Below are positions 53,852-62,173 of a stretch of 64,000 nucleotides of DNA, piece by piece. The DNA comes from Actinoplanes lutulentus. Its GTDB lineage: Bacteria; Actinomycetota; Actinomycetes; Mycobacteriales; Micromonosporaceae. Position numbers and translations under genes: made by a program. The DNA is taken from positions 1-64,000 of the forward strand of contig NZ_QLMJ01000022.1 of assembly GCF_003259845.1 (NCBI RefSeq). The letters are read 5' to 3'. Numbering within the stretch: the stretch's first letter is position 1; each line of letters begins with the position of its first letter. The notes below the pieces were generated by a model. The model had not been told where the DNA came from and searched no databases. It saw nothing but the letters and a program-made list of their open reading frames with translations.

Positions 53852-54140
53852 AGGGGATTTGGTCGGCGGTGCCTTCGTAGGTGAACTCGGCGACTAATAC
53901 CTCGGGGTCGGTTGTCTCGTGGATGGTGATGTTGGTGGCTTGGCGTCTGATGTCGGGGCCTTCGCCTGTGGGGTGGAAGTGTTCGCGTAGCTCATCCCGG
54001 GTTCGCAGGGCGGGGGAGCGGTGCGGGTCGAAGGGGTGGGACACGTCGGTGTGTTCGGCGTACAGATCGGGGAGGGCTTGCCAGTTGCCCTCTGACACGC
54101 CGTTGACCAGGGATTTGAAGACTTCGCTCGGGGTTCTCAA
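53691..54140 (-). CDS. SnoaL-like / NTF2-fold protein
   Basis: 149 residues from ATG 54140. It starts as a helix-rich SnoaL-like domain (VFKSLVNGVSEGNWQALPDLYAEHTDVSHPF) and continues with the expected strands (RTRDELREHFHPTG, VLVAEFTYEGTA, FVLRIRNGQIVESRDYLDP). Such proteins are small-molecule isomerases, hydrolases or binding proteins, with no substrate readable here. It is divergent from a TetR regulator 56 bp away, a very common pairing, with an operator-like inverted repeat between them. Confidence 0.86.
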   Translation of the reverse strand: MRTPSEVFKSLVNGVSEGNWQALPDLYAEHTDVSHPFDPHRSPALRTRDELREHFHPTGEGPDIRRQATNITIHETTDPEVLVAEFTYEGTADQIPFTQPAIFVLRIRNGQIVESRDYLDPLTTAQIHNRLDAAVKATKARTKPTNQPQ

Positions 54141-54168
54141 CGGGGCTCCTGTCGTGGGAACATCTTGA

Positions 54169-54210
54169 TCCGAAGTGGAGACTCCGATTTTATGGAGTGG
54201 TGACTTCGGA
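54169..54210. promoter_or_regulatory. Inverted repeat overlapping the tetR start
   Basis: TCCGAAGT (54169-54176) and ACTTCGGA (54203-54210) are exact reverse complements, with GGAGACTCC and GGAGTGG between them. The site covers the start region of the TetR gene and the promoter of the SnoaL-like gene, as expected for autoregulation. Confidence 0.5.
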
Positions 54211-54793
54211 AAACAAGGCTCTTCGTGTTGATGCTCAGGCCAATCGGGTTCGGATCCTGGATGTGGCGGAGGAGGTGTTCGGGGCGGGTGGGGCTTCGGC
54301 CTCTACTGAGGAGGTGGCTCGGCTGGCCGGGGTTGGGGTCGCCACGGTTTTTCGGCACTTTCCGACCAAGGCGGAGCTGTTGCGGGCTGTGCTGGTGCGG
54401 CGGTTCGACCGGTTGCGGGAGGAGGCTTCGGTTCAGCTCGGGGCTGCGGATGCTGGTGCTGCGTTCTTCGGGGTCTTCCGGCGGCTTGTCGCGGATGCGC
54501 CTACAAAGATTGCGATAGGGACCGCGCTGTTCGACGCCGATCAGGAGAGTCCCGGCCAGACGAAGACCGGGAAGGAGGACGCGGCTTTTCGGGCGTCCAA
54601 CGAGCTGCGCAAGGTGGTGGGGGCGCTGCTGCGGAACGCTCAGGAGGCTGGGGCTGTTCGGGACGATGTCGAGTTGCCTGAGGTTTATGCGCTGCTGGTC
54701 GCCATGTCGCGAGCCGCTCATCGGGACGCCGAGGTCAGGGAGCGGGCGTTGACGATCGTCTTCGACGGGCTCGCGCCGCACCGGAGCCTCTGA
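54197..54793 (+). CDS. TetR-family regulator
   Basis: 198 residues from GTG 54197. The helix-turn-helix is RILDVAEEVFGAGGASASTEEVARLAGVGVATVFRHFPTKAELL, standard for the family. The ligand domain holds RASNELRKVVGALLRNAQEAGAVRDDVE, typical of the SACE_7040/TetR_C_7-like actinobacterial group. Divergent from the SnoaL-like gene, which it probably represses. Confidence 0.87.
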   Translation: MVTSENKALRVDAQANRVRILDVAEEVFGAGGASASTEEVARLAGVGVATVFRHFPTKAELLRAVLVRRFDRLREEASVQLGAADAGAAFFGVFRRLVADAPTKIAIGTALFDADQESPGQTKTGKEDAAFRASNELRKVVGALLRNAQEAGAVRDDVELPEVYALLVAMSRAAHRDAEVRERALTIVFDGLAPHRSL

Positions 54794-54840
54794 CGTCAGG
54801 CGTACCCAGGGATGGGCCTGACGTCAGGCGTACCCAGGGA
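54791..54840. repeat. 22-bp direct repeat with TGACGTCA palindrome
   Basis: TGACGTCAGGCGTACCCAGG begins at 54791 and again at 54819, a 28-bp period. The first copy contains the TGA stop of the TetR gene. Each copy contains the 8-bp palindrome TGACGTCA. It lies between two genes that converge. Confidence 0.85.
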
Positions 54841-54881
54841 AGGGGGTGAGTGGGCGCGCTTGGCGCGACCGTCGCGGTTTT

Positions 54882-55769
54882 TCAGGGGTACGGGGCGGTG
54901 GTGGCCAGGAAAGTGTGGAAGCGGGCCGCGGCCGGGGTCAACGGGCGGTCGTTGCGCCAGGTCAGGCCGACGACGCGTTCGGCGGTGGGGGCGGTCAGGG
55001 TGATTTTTATGGTTCCGGTGGCGCCGGCGAAGCGCTCGGGGACCAGTGCCATGCCCAGGCCCGCACCCACTAGGCCTTCGACGGTAGCCAGGTCGCCGAT
55101 CTCGAAGGCTATGCGCGGGGTCACGCCTGCCGTGGTCAGGAGGTCGTCGACCAGGGCTCGGAAGCCGAAGCCCGGGGGGATCGTCACGAAGTCCTCGCCG
55201 GCCACTTCGGAGAGGCGGCATTCGCGGCGGGTGGCGAGGCGGTGGCCCGGTGGGACGATCAGGGCGAGGGTCTGCGTCTGCAAGGGGAGCCAGCCGTACG
55301 GGCCGGGTGGGCGCGGTGACGTCAGCGCCAGCTCGGAGACGCCGGCGTCCAGGTCGGCGAGGATTTCGTGGCCGGGTTCCTGGCGCAGCTCGACGCGCAG
55401 GCGCGGGGCGTGTTCGCGGACGTCGTGCAGGATGCGCGGGACCAGGGATGTGGCCATCGAATCGAGGAACGCGAGCCGGACCGTGCCGGACTCCGGGTCG
55501 AACAGGCCGGCCAGGTCCATCCGCAGACGGTCGTAACGGTCGACGAGGTCCTGCGCCGCGACGAGGGCGAGGTCGCCGAGCGGGTTGGGGTGGACGCCTT
55601 TCGCATCGCGTTCGAAAAGGCGGGCTCCTAGTTCGGACTCCAGGCGGGAGAGCAGACGGGACAGCGTCGGCTGGGTGGTGCCGAGCGCGGCGGCCGCCTC
55701 GGTGACGTGGCGATGCTCACCCAGGGCGATCAGGCCGCGGAGGTCGTCGATCTGCACGACGCTCATCAT
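54882..55769 (-). CDS. LysR-family transcriptional regulator
   Basis: 295 residues. The winged helix-turn-helix (LRGLIALGEHRHVTEAAAALGTTQPTLSRLLSRLESELGARLFER) and the effector domain (VRLAFLDSMATSLVPRIL to GLVGAGLGMALVPERF) are complete. It is divergent from an MFS transporter gene 70 bp away, the classic arrangement in which LysR controls its neighbour. The LysR/YnfM-type MFS pair suggests export control, with unknown effector. Confidence 0.9.
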   Translation of the reverse strand: MMSVVQIDDLRGLIALGEHRHVTEAAAALGTTQPTLSRLLSRLESELGARLFERDAKGVHPNPLGDLALVAAQDLVDRYDRLRMDLAGLFDPESGTVRLAFLDSMATSLVPRILHDVREHAPRLRVELRQEPGHEILADLDAGVSELALTSPRPPGPYGWLPLQTQTLALIVPPGHRLATRRECRLSEVAGEDFVTIPPGFGFRALVDDLLTTAGVTPRIAFEIGDLATVEGLVGAGLGMALVPERFAGATGTIKITLTAPTAERVVGLTWRNDRPLTPAAARFHTFLATTAPYP

Positions 55770-55839
55770 ACGTTCAGCGCATGACAGCCATGAATTCTAT
55801 GCATTGGACGTATCCGGACGAGCGGCGAACAGTGGCCTG
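55770..55839. promoter_or_regulatory. LysR/MFS divergent promoter region
   Basis: This 70-bp gap is less GC-rich than its surroundings, containing GAATTCTATGCATTGG. ATACGT near 55768 and ACGTAT (55808-55813) are reverse complements about 35 bp apart, matching the spacing of a two-site LysR box. Tentative. Confidence 0.4.
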
Positions 55840-57006
55840 GTGAGCACCTACCGCCGGATCTCCATCGCGCTGTTCGCCGCGGGCGTGGCGACGTTCGCGC
55901 TGCTCTACAGCACTCAGGCACTGCTGCCGGAGCTGTCCGCCGCGTTCGGCGTCACCCCGGCGCGGAGCGCGTGGTCGCTGTCGTTCGCCACGATCGGGCT
56001 CGGGGTGGCGCTGCTGATCACCGGGCCGCTGTCGGAGAAGGTCGGCCGGACCCCGCTGATCCACCTGTCGCTGATCCTTTCCGGACTGATCGGGCTGGCG
56101 TGTGCGGCGGCGCCGGGCTGGCACGCGCTGCTCGGGCTGCGCCTCGCTCAAGGAGTGGCGCTCGCCGGACTGCCCGCCGTGGCGACCGCGTACCTGCGGG
56201 AGGAGTTGCCGGCCTCGTTCCAGGCGCGGGCCGCCGGGCTGTACATCGGCGGGACCGCGCTCGGCGGCATGGTGGGCCGGCTCGCGAGCGGAACGGTTGC
56301 CTCGGCGTTCGGCTGGCGGTGGGCCCTGGCCGCCGTCGCGGTGATCGGGTTGGTCTGCGCCGGGCTGGTGCTGGCGCTGCTGCCGGCGTCCCGCAACTTC
56401 GTGCCCCGCCGGCAAGCGGCGATGACCTGGCGGGCGCTCACCGATCCGGCGCTGCTGAGCCTGTACGCCATCGGCGCCTGCTCGATGGGCGCGTTCGTGG
56501 CCGTCTACAACGCGCTCGGATTCCGGCTGACCAGCGCACCGTTCGGGCTGAGCGCGGCCGCCGCCGGTGCGGTGTTCCTGATCTATCCGGTGGGCACGCT
56601 CAGTTCCACGGTCGCCGGGCGGCTCGCCGATCGGTACGGGCGGCGGGCGGTCATGCCGTTCGGCTGCCTGCTCACGGCGGCCGGGCTGCTGCTCACGCTG
56701 CCGGACAACCTGCCGGTCATGATCGTCGGGCTGGCGTTGCTGACCGGCGGATTCTTCTGCGTGCACGGCCTCGCCAGCGGGTGGGTCCCGGTGCGGGCGC
56801 ACGCCGGGGATGTGCCCGCCGGGCAGGCCGCGTCGCTGTATCTGTTCGCGTACTACGCCGGATCGTCGGTCTTCGGCAGCCTGTCGGGTGCGGCCTGGTC
56901 GGGCGGGGGATGGGTCGCGGTGGTCGCCTTGGCCGCGGTCTTCGTGACGGTCAGTGGCGTGCTGGCGGGAGCGCTGCGACGCGTACCGATCCTGGCCGCC
57001 AGATGA
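55840..57006 (+). CDS. MFS transporter, YnfM-like
   Basis: 388 residues from GTG 55840, twelve helices. FALLYSTQALLPELSAAFGVTPARSAWSLS is characteristic of the YnfM-like group, followed by the cytoplasmic motif EKVGRTP and RLADRYGRRAVMP in the second half. Substrates are usually drugs or sugars and cannot be inferred here. The divergent LysR gene is the likely regulator. The next gene starts 43 bp later. Confidence 0.87.
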   Translation: MSTYRRISIALFAAGVATFALLYSTQALLPELSAAFGVTPARSAWSLSFATIGLGVALLITGPLSEKVGRTPLIHLSLILSGLIGLACAAAPGWHALLGLRLAQGVALAGLPAVATAYLREELPASFQARAAGLYIGGTALGGMVGRLASGTVASAFGWRWALAAVAVIGLVCAGLVLALLPASRNFVPRRQAAMTWRALTDPALLSLYAIGACSMGAFVAVYNALGFRLTSAPFGLSAAAAGAVFLIYPVGTLSSTVAGRLADRYGRRAVMPFGCLLTAAGLLLTLPDNLPVMIVGLALLTGGFFCVHGLASGWVPVRAHAGDVPAGQAASLYLFAYYAGSSVFGSLSGAAWSGGGWVAVVALAAVFVTVSGVLAGALRRVPILAAR

Positions 57007-57049
57007 GATCACTCAGACCTTTTGGGTACGGGGTGGCAGGCTGGCGTTC

Positions 57050-57991
57050 ATGAGCAACGTCAGCATCGGAAGTGACATCGACGTATTTCCGCTTGCACTG
57101 GGCGGGAACACCTTCGGCTGGACCAGCGATGAGAGCACCTCGTTCCAGGTGCTCGACGCATATCTGGCGGCGGGCGGGAACTTCCTGGACACGGCGGACG
57201 GGTACTCGGCGTGGGTTCCCGGGAACTCCGGCGGCGAGTCGGAGACCATCATCGGCGCCTGGCTGAAGGCCCGCGGCACCCGGGATCAGGTCGTCATCGG
57301 TACCAAGGTCAGCCAGCACCCGCAGTTCCGCGGGCTCGCGGCGGCGAACATCGCGGCCGCGGCGGACGCGTCGCTCGGGCGGCTCGGCACCGACCGCATC
57401 GACCTGTACTGGGCGCACTACGACGACGCGAACACCCCGCTCGAAGAGACCGCAGGCGCCTTCGACGCCCTGGTCAAGAGCGGGAAGGTACGCACGATCG
57501 GCGTCTCCAACTACACCGGTGACCGGATCCGCGAGTGGTTCACCATCGCCCGCCGTGAGGGGTTCACGCTGCCGGTGGCCGTGCAGCCGCACTACAACCT
57601 GGTGGAGCGGGCCGGGTACGAGCGGGACATCGCGCCTGTTGCCGCGGCCGAGCATCTTGCCGTGGTGCCGTACTACGCGCTGGCCAGCGGGTTCCTGACC
57701 GGCAAGTACCGGTCGGCGGATGACCTCGGTGCCTCGCCCCGTGGGCACGGGGCCGGGAAGTATCTCAATGACGCGGGGCTGGCCGTGGTGAAGGTTCTCG
57801 CCGACATCGCGCATGCACGGGGTTCTGAGCCGTCGACGGTGGCGCTGTCGTGGTTGCGGGGGCGGCCGGACGTGGTCGCGCCGATCGCCAGCGCGCGGAC
57901 CGTTGAGCAGCTGCCGGCGCTGGTGGCGTCGGCGGCGTTCGAGCTCACGGCGGAGGAACGGGCTGCGCTGGACGAGGTTTCGGGTTCCTGA
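57050..57991 (+). CDS. Aldo/keto reductase
   Basis: 313 residues from ATG 57050. Catalytic residues are in NFLDTADGYSAW (Asp, Tyr), VVIGTKVSQ (Lys) and DLYWAHYDD (His), then NADPH-site residues in VAPIASARTVEQLPAL. It resembles the YajO/Tas-type branch, related but not close to the copy in the sulfonate operon. It lies downstream of the MFS gene in the same direction and may be cotranscribed. Substrate unknown. Confidence 0.9.
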   Translation: MSNVSIGSDIDVFPLALGGNTFGWTSDESTSFQVLDAYLAAGGNFLDTADGYSAWVPGNSGGESETIIGAWLKARGTRDQVVIGTKVSQHPQFRGLAAANIAAAADASLGRLGTDRIDLYWAHYDDANTPLEETAGAFDALVKSGKVRTIGVSNYTGDRIREWFTIARREGFTLPVAVQPHYNLVERAGYERDIAPVAAAEHLAVVPYYALASGFLTGKYRSADDLGASPRGHGAGKYLNDAGLAVVKVLADIAHARGSEPSTVALSWLRGRPDVVAPIASARTVEQLPALVASAAFELTAEERAALDEVSGS

Positions 57992-58064
57992 GCGACGTCC
58001 CGGGTTGAGCGGCGTCACGGGTTCTGAGCGGCATCACGGGTTGCTGAGCTGCGTCATGGGTTGC
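57989..58064. repeat. Degenerate tandem repeat with TGA at each unit start
   Basis: Four imperfect units of 17-20 bp (TGAGCGGCGTCACGGGTT and variants) run from the reductase stop codon to the end of the convergent PucR gene. The first unit's TGA is the reductase stop, so drift in unit number would not alter the protein. Confidence 0.78.
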
Positions 58065-59079
58065 GGCGCAGGCTTCTGAGGGTGAGGGCCAGCTGGGTGC
58101 GGAGCAGGCCGTGCGGGTTGCGGACGCTCCAGCCCAGCAGGTTTTCGGCGTGGATCACCCGGTCCTGGAGGGTCGAGTGGTGCAGGCGGAGTTTGGCCGC
58201 CGCGGCTCGCAGGCTGATCGTGGTGGACACCGCGTGCAGGGTCGGTAGTAGCCAGGCGGCGGTTGTCGCGGCGTGATCCAGGGTGATGACGTCGGGCACC
58301 GCGCCGGGGTCGGGGATGGTGGCCAGTGCTGCCAGGGCACCCAGGTCGGCGTAGTGGATGACCGGTTCGCCGGGGTCGTCGTCGGTGCCGGCGGCGGTGA
58401 AGCGCAGGGCTGTGCGGGCGGCTCGGTGCGAGGCCGGGAGTTCGAGGATGGGCACGGCGGGGCCGATGCCGGCACGGTGTGGGTGCCCCGTCGAAGCGGT
58501 GTTTGCCATGCCGTTCGAAGGTTGGTGGCCGGATGAGTTGGCGTTCTCAGTGGCGGCGTGGACGCGTACCGAACCGGTGTGAAGGACCACCGCGAAAGCC
58601 GGCGCGTCAGGTGGGAGGCCCAGGTGGCGCGCGGCTCGCTGGCGCGCGTCGGGAGGGGCGGCGGCGTCGGTGAGGAGCTCGATGAGGGCGATCTCGTCGG
58701 CTGCGGGAGCGCGGCCGCGGGTGCGATCGAGGACGGTGCGGGCGGCGGTGGCGGCTCGTTCCAGGACCATCGGGTCGACCGGGCCGGGAGGGCCGTTACG
58801 TTCCAGGCGCAGGGTCGCGGAGCCGGCGGTTGCGTGCGGCCAATGATTTTCGACCTGATCAGGATCGGTCGCGGACGTGCCGTCGGGGAGGACTCTAATA
58901 TGGACTCGGCGGGTGGGGTCGTCGAGGCGGGCCGGGCAGCCGGCGAGGACGGCCGCGCCGCGGACGATGCTCTGGAGCCCGGCGCCGGCCTCGGCGAGGC
59001 CGTCGAAGTACGCGATGACCTGGACGGCGGCGCTCGCGTCCGCGTCGAGGGCGGCGAGGCGGACGGCCAGGTCTTTCAT
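58054..59079 (-). CDS. PucR-type transcriptional regulator
   Basis: 341 residues. The C-terminal helix-turn-helix is the PucR/CdaR form (ISLRAAAAKLRLHHSTLQDRVIHAENLLGW), preceded by a GGDEF-like degenerate domain (LELPASHRAARTALRFTAAG). The N-terminal half is a variable sensor with no recognised ligand. PucR-type regulators usually control purine or amino acid catabolism. The gene begins 11 bp past the stop of the HSL-type hydrolase gene upstream on the same strand, so the two probably share a transcript. Confidence 0.82.
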   Translation of the reverse strand: MKDLAVRLAALDADASAAVQVIAYFDGLAEAGAGLQSIVRGAAVLAGCPARLDDPTRRVHIRVLPDGTSATDPDQVENHWPHATAGSATLRLERNGPPGPVDPMVLERAATAARTVLDRTRGRAPAADEIALIELLTDAAAPPDARQRAARHLGLPPDAPAFAVVLHTGSVRVHAATENANSSGHQPSNGMANTASTGHPHRAGIGPAVPILELPASHRAARTALRFTAAGTDDDPGEPVIHYADLGALAALATIPDPGAVPDVITLDHAATTAAWLLPTLHAVSTTISLRAAAAKLRLHHSTLQDRVIHAENLLGWSVRNPHGLLRTQLALTLRSLRRNP

Positions 59080-59090
59080 GGTTGTTCAGG

Positions 59091-60044
59091 CTAGGCGCTG
59101 AGCAGGCGGTTCAGCCAGCGGACCCGGGCCTGGCGGGCGTCCTGGGCGAGCGCCGCGCTCGGCACCATGGTGTCGAAGCCGTGGAAACCGCCTGGCCAGA
59201 CGTGCAGTTCGGCCTGGCCGCCGGCCTGCCAGATCCGGCTCGCGTACGCGACGTCCTCGTCGCGGAACGTCTCCGCGCTGCCGACGTCGATGAACGCGGG
59301 CGGCAGATTCGCCAGATCGGCTGCCCGGGCCGGCGCGGCGTAGGGGGAGACGTCCGGCCCGCCGGCGGCGTCACCGAGCAGCGCGCCCCAGCCGGTCTGA
59401 TTGGCGGTGCGGTCCCAGATGCCGAGACCGGCCATCTGCAGAGCGGACGGGGTGTTGTTGCGGTCGTCGAGCATCGGGCAGATCAGCATCTGGCCGAGCA
59501 GTGACGGTCCGCCCAGGTCCCGGGCCATCAGCGCGAGTGCCGCCGCGAGGCCGCCGCCGGCGCTGCCGCCCGCGACGATCAGCCGGTCCGGGTCGATGCC
59601 GAGCTCGGCGGCGTTCTTGGCGGTCCAGACCAGTCCGGCGTAACAGTCGTCGACCGGGCCGGGGTGCGGGGTCTCCGGGGCGAGCCGGTACTCGACCGAG
59701 ATGACGGTGAGGCCGAACGGCTCGGCCAGTTCGAGCATGCCGGGTACGCCGGTCCGTTTGTCGCCGAGGATCATTCCGCCACCGTGGGTGTGGTAGATGC
59801 AGCCGGTATGCCCTGTCGAACCGGTAGGCCTGCAGATCAGGAGGGATATGCCGAGGTCGTCGAGGGTGCGTTCCTCGATCTCGAAGGCGCCGCCGCGCCG
59901 CAGCTCGTCGTCGCTGATCGGGGCCAGCGGGGTGCCCTTCCGGATCAGCGGGATCATCTCGGGCGTGAGGGCCGGGGGAAGCTGTTCGCTGATGACGGCC
60001 AGGGCGGCGGCGAGTTCCGGGTCGAACGGCGGGGCGGTGGTCAT
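59091..60044 (-). CDS. Alpha/beta hydrolase-3 (hormone-sensitive-lipase type) esterase
   Basis: 317 residues from ATG 60044, with AGGAGC upstream. All active-site parts are present: YHTHGGGMILGD (oxyanion loop), AGGSAGGGLAA (nucleophile Ser), an acid in VGSAETFRDED, and GGFHGFD (His). It should hydrolyse small esters or amides. Unlike the related protein at 15525-16358, its catalytic serine is intact. It precedes the PucR gene in one transcript. Confidence 0.9.
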   Translation of the reverse strand: MTTAPPFDPELAAALAVISEQLPPALTPEMIPLIRKGTPLAPISDDELRRGGAFEIEERTLDDLGISLLICRPTGSTGHTGCIYHTHGGGMILGDKRTGVPGMLELAEPFGLTVISVEYRLAPETPHPGPVDDCYAGLVWTAKNAAELGIDPDRLIVAGGSAGGGLAAALALMARDLGGPSLLGQMLICPMLDDRNNTPSALQMAGLGIWDRTANQTGWGALLGDAAGGPDVSPYAAPARAADLANLPPAFIDVGSAETFRDEDVAYASRIWQAGGQAELHVWPGGFHGFDTMVPSAALAQDARQARVRWLNRLLSA

Positions 60045-60125
60045 GGGCGGTGCTCCTTGCGTGTGATCGGTGTCACCACAGGATGGCCCGTCGGCGGAGT
60101 CCGTTCGAGCGCCATGCGGCGGAAT

Positions 60126-61091
60126 CTACCCGCCAGCTGGCGGGCTCACGGTGGAGGCGCGGATGACCAGGTCGCAGGGGTGCCGGTGCACGCCGTGTGC
60201 CGGGGTGCCGTCGAGCAGGATGCGGACCGCTGTCGCGCCGAGCCCGCGCAGGTTCAGGTCGACGCTGGTCAGCGGCGGCCGGCAGTCGGCGGCGAACTCG
60301 GTCCAGTTGTCGTAACCGACCAGCGCCACGTCGCCGGGGATGCGGCGGCCCAGCTCGTGCAGGGTCTGTGCGACGCCGGCCGCGATCTGGTCGTTGCCGC
60401 AGAACACCGCGTCGGTGTCCGGGTGCGCGGCGAGCAGATCGGCGGCGGCGTGCCGGCCCCAGCGCTGTGACCACTCGCCGTACCGTGGCTGGCCGCCGGC
60501 CGCGCGCAGGCCGTGGCCGGTCAGGATCGCGTCGAACCCGGCGGCCCGTTCGCGCGCCGCGCGGAAGGACCACGGCCCGGTGATGTGCGCGATCCGGCGC
60601 CGTCCGAGAGTGATCAGATGCTCGGTGGCCAGCCGGGCGCCGCCCTCGTCGTCGGCGATGACCGAGACGTCGGCGGGGTGGTCGGACTCGGCGTACGCGT
60701 AGACCACCGGCACCCCGATGTCGCGGGGCAGTGACGGGCGCCTGTCGTTGTCGTACCCGATCACGATGATGCCCTCGACGTGCCGGGCCAGCACCGCCAG
60801 TTGTCCGGGCTTGCCGGGGCAGAGCAGCAGCGACAGGCCGAGCGCGGTCTCCGCGCCGAGCAGGATCGGCATGGCGAACCGGCTCCCGAGCTCGTCGGCG
60901 AGCAGCCCGATGGCCCGGGTACGCCCGCCGAGGGAGAACGACAGCTCGCCGGCGGCCTGCAGGACCCGCTCCCGGGTGGTGGCCGCCACCTGGTCGCGCG
61001 CGTTGAGGGCTTTCGATGCGGTGGCGACCGAAACGCCCGCCCGGCGCGCCACGTCCGCCAGGGTCACCGCGTGCGTGCGTCGACGTCCCAT
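60126..61091 (-). CDS. LacI-family transcriptional regulator
   Basis: 321 residues from ATG 61091, with GGGAGC upstream. The LacI helix-turn-helix is VTLADVARRAGVSVATASKALNARDQVAATTRERVLQAAGEL. The periplasmic-binding-like sensor domain runs from RAIGLLADELGSRFAMPILLGAE to the end and contains GEWSQRWGRHAAADLLAAHPDTDAVFCGNDQIAAG. Such proteins sense sugars. It is divergent from a secreted zincin gene and a GH127 enzyme, with candidate operators in the gap, so it probably controls polysaccharide use. Confidence 0.9.
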   Translation of the reverse strand: MGRRRTHAVTLADVARRAGVSVATASKALNARDQVAATTRERVLQAAGELSFSLGGRTRAIGLLADELGSRFAMPILLGAETALGLSLLLCPGKPGQLAVLARHVEGIIVIGYDNDRRPSLPRDIGVPVVYAYAESDHPADVSVIADDEGGARLATEHLITLGRRRIAHITGPWSFRAARERAAGFDAILTGHGLRAAGGQPRYGEWSQRWGRHAAADLLAAHPDTDAVFCGNDQIAAGVAQTLHELGRRIPGDVALVGYDNWTEFAADCRPPLTSVDLNLRGLGATAVRILLDGTPAHGVHRHPCDLVIRASTVSPPAGG

Positions 61092-61115
61092 AGCCGCTCC
61101 CAGCAGGTAGCCCGT

Positions 61116-61169
61116 TTACGGGAATCTATTCGTAACACGATGAGCACCTTGCCGAAAACCTTTTCGTAA
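61116..61169. promoter_or_regulatory. Likely LacI operators in divergent gap
   Basis: TTACG (61116-61120) and CGTAA (61131-61135) form one inverted repeat. CGAAAACCTTTTCG (61153-61166) is a perfect 14-bp palindrome. TTCGTAA occurs in both (61129 and 61163). They sit just upstream of the LacI gene start, facing the zincin gene. Confidence 0.58.
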
Positions 61170-61299
61170 GGCAGCGTCACCGGCAGGCGGAAGCACCACC
61201 GGGGCACAGGGACGGAGCCCGCCTGACGATCTCGCACGCCTTCGGGACGTCGGGCGAATCTCATTCAAGACATCGACAGATGTCGATCAAGGAGGTTCC

Positions 61300-62118
61300 G
61301 TGAGAACACGACTGATCATCGCCCTGTTCCTGGCGATCATCATGGCTCCGGCAGCGGCGCAGGCCGCCCCGCCGACCTGGAGCCCGCCGTCGAACCTGGT
61401 CACCGGACTCAACCAGGTCTGGCAACACCAGGAGCAGACCTACAACAACGGCAATCTGTACGCGTTCCGCAACTACGGCTGGGACCAGATCATGGCCAAC
61501 CGTGGCTACGTCAACTACTGCGTGCGCTGGGATTCCACGGCGAGCGTGACCGTGGCGCAGCGCGACGCCATCCACGCCTCGCTGGCCCGGCAGCACAAGA
61601 AGTGGATGGACGAGCTGGCCGGGCACAACGCCTGGCCGTACTCCGACGTGCCGGTGCGGGTGGTCGGCTGGGCCGTGCGCAACCGCGCCCAGCTGCAATG
61701 GACCGACACATCGGTAGCGGTCTACGTCAATGACATCCGGGAGAACGCGCCGCAGTGCTCGGTGCCGTGCGGCCGATTCTTCAACCAGAACGGGCAGTAC
61801 CCGAACTGCCCCGGCGGATACGCCCGCCATTACGACCAATCACTGTGGCTCACCGACGGATTCGGCGGCGGCGCCGGTGGTGACTGGGGTCAGCGGATGG
61901 GCCGCGAGTACTTCATGAACAACATCAACGCGGCGAACATGACGATCCTGCTGCACGAAATCGGTCACACGTGGGGTCTGGACGACTTCTACGACTGGAC
62001 ACCGACCGGAGTGGGCGGGTTCCTGATGAAGGCCGGCAGCGCTCCCGGCATCACCGAGTTCGATGCCTGGATGCTGCGCGACTGGTGGCGGCATCTGAAG
62101 AGCCGTTACGGCTACTGA
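61300..62118 (+). CDS. Secreted snapalysin-like zinc metalloprotease
   Basis: 272 residues from GTG 61300, with a near-perfect AAGGAGGTTCC ribosome site. A Sec signal peptide (cleavage near AQAAPP) leads to a mature exoenzyme. The zinc site LLHEIGHTWGLDD fits HExxHxxGxxD, the variant with Asp as third ligand known from snapalysin-type small neutral proteases, and a later GGFLMKAGS could be the Met-turn. Two cysteines (QCSVPCG) may pair. It may instead be a related secreted hydrolase using that site. A terminator separates it from the GH127 gene. Confidence 0.78.
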   Translation: MRTRLIIALFLAIIMAPAAAQAAPPTWSPPSNLVTGLNQVWQHQEQTYNNGNLYAFRNYGWDQIMANRGYVNYCVRWDSTASVTVAQRDAIHASLARQHKKWMDELAGHNAWPYSDVPVRVVGWAVRNRAQLQWTDTSVAVYVNDIRENAPQCSVPCGRFFNQNGQYPNCPGGYARHYDQSLWLTDGFGGGAGGDWGQRMGREYFMNNINAANMTILLHEIGHTWGLDDFYDWTPTGVGGFLMKAGSAPGITEFDAWMLRDWWRHLKSRYGY

Positions 62119-62128
62119 CCGTTCCCGT

Positions 62129-62156
62129 GGGGCCCCGGCTCGTTCGCCGGGGCCCC
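62129..62156 (+). terminator. Hairpin between the zincin and GH127 genes
   Basis: GGGGCCCCGGC (62129-62139) pairs perfectly with GCCGGGGCCCC (62146-62156) around TCGTTC, 10 bp past the zincin stop. It could be a full terminator or an attenuator inside an operon, because the GH127 start is only 18 bp further on. Confidence 0.8.
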
Positions 62157-62173
62157 TTCCGAAAGGCGCTGAC

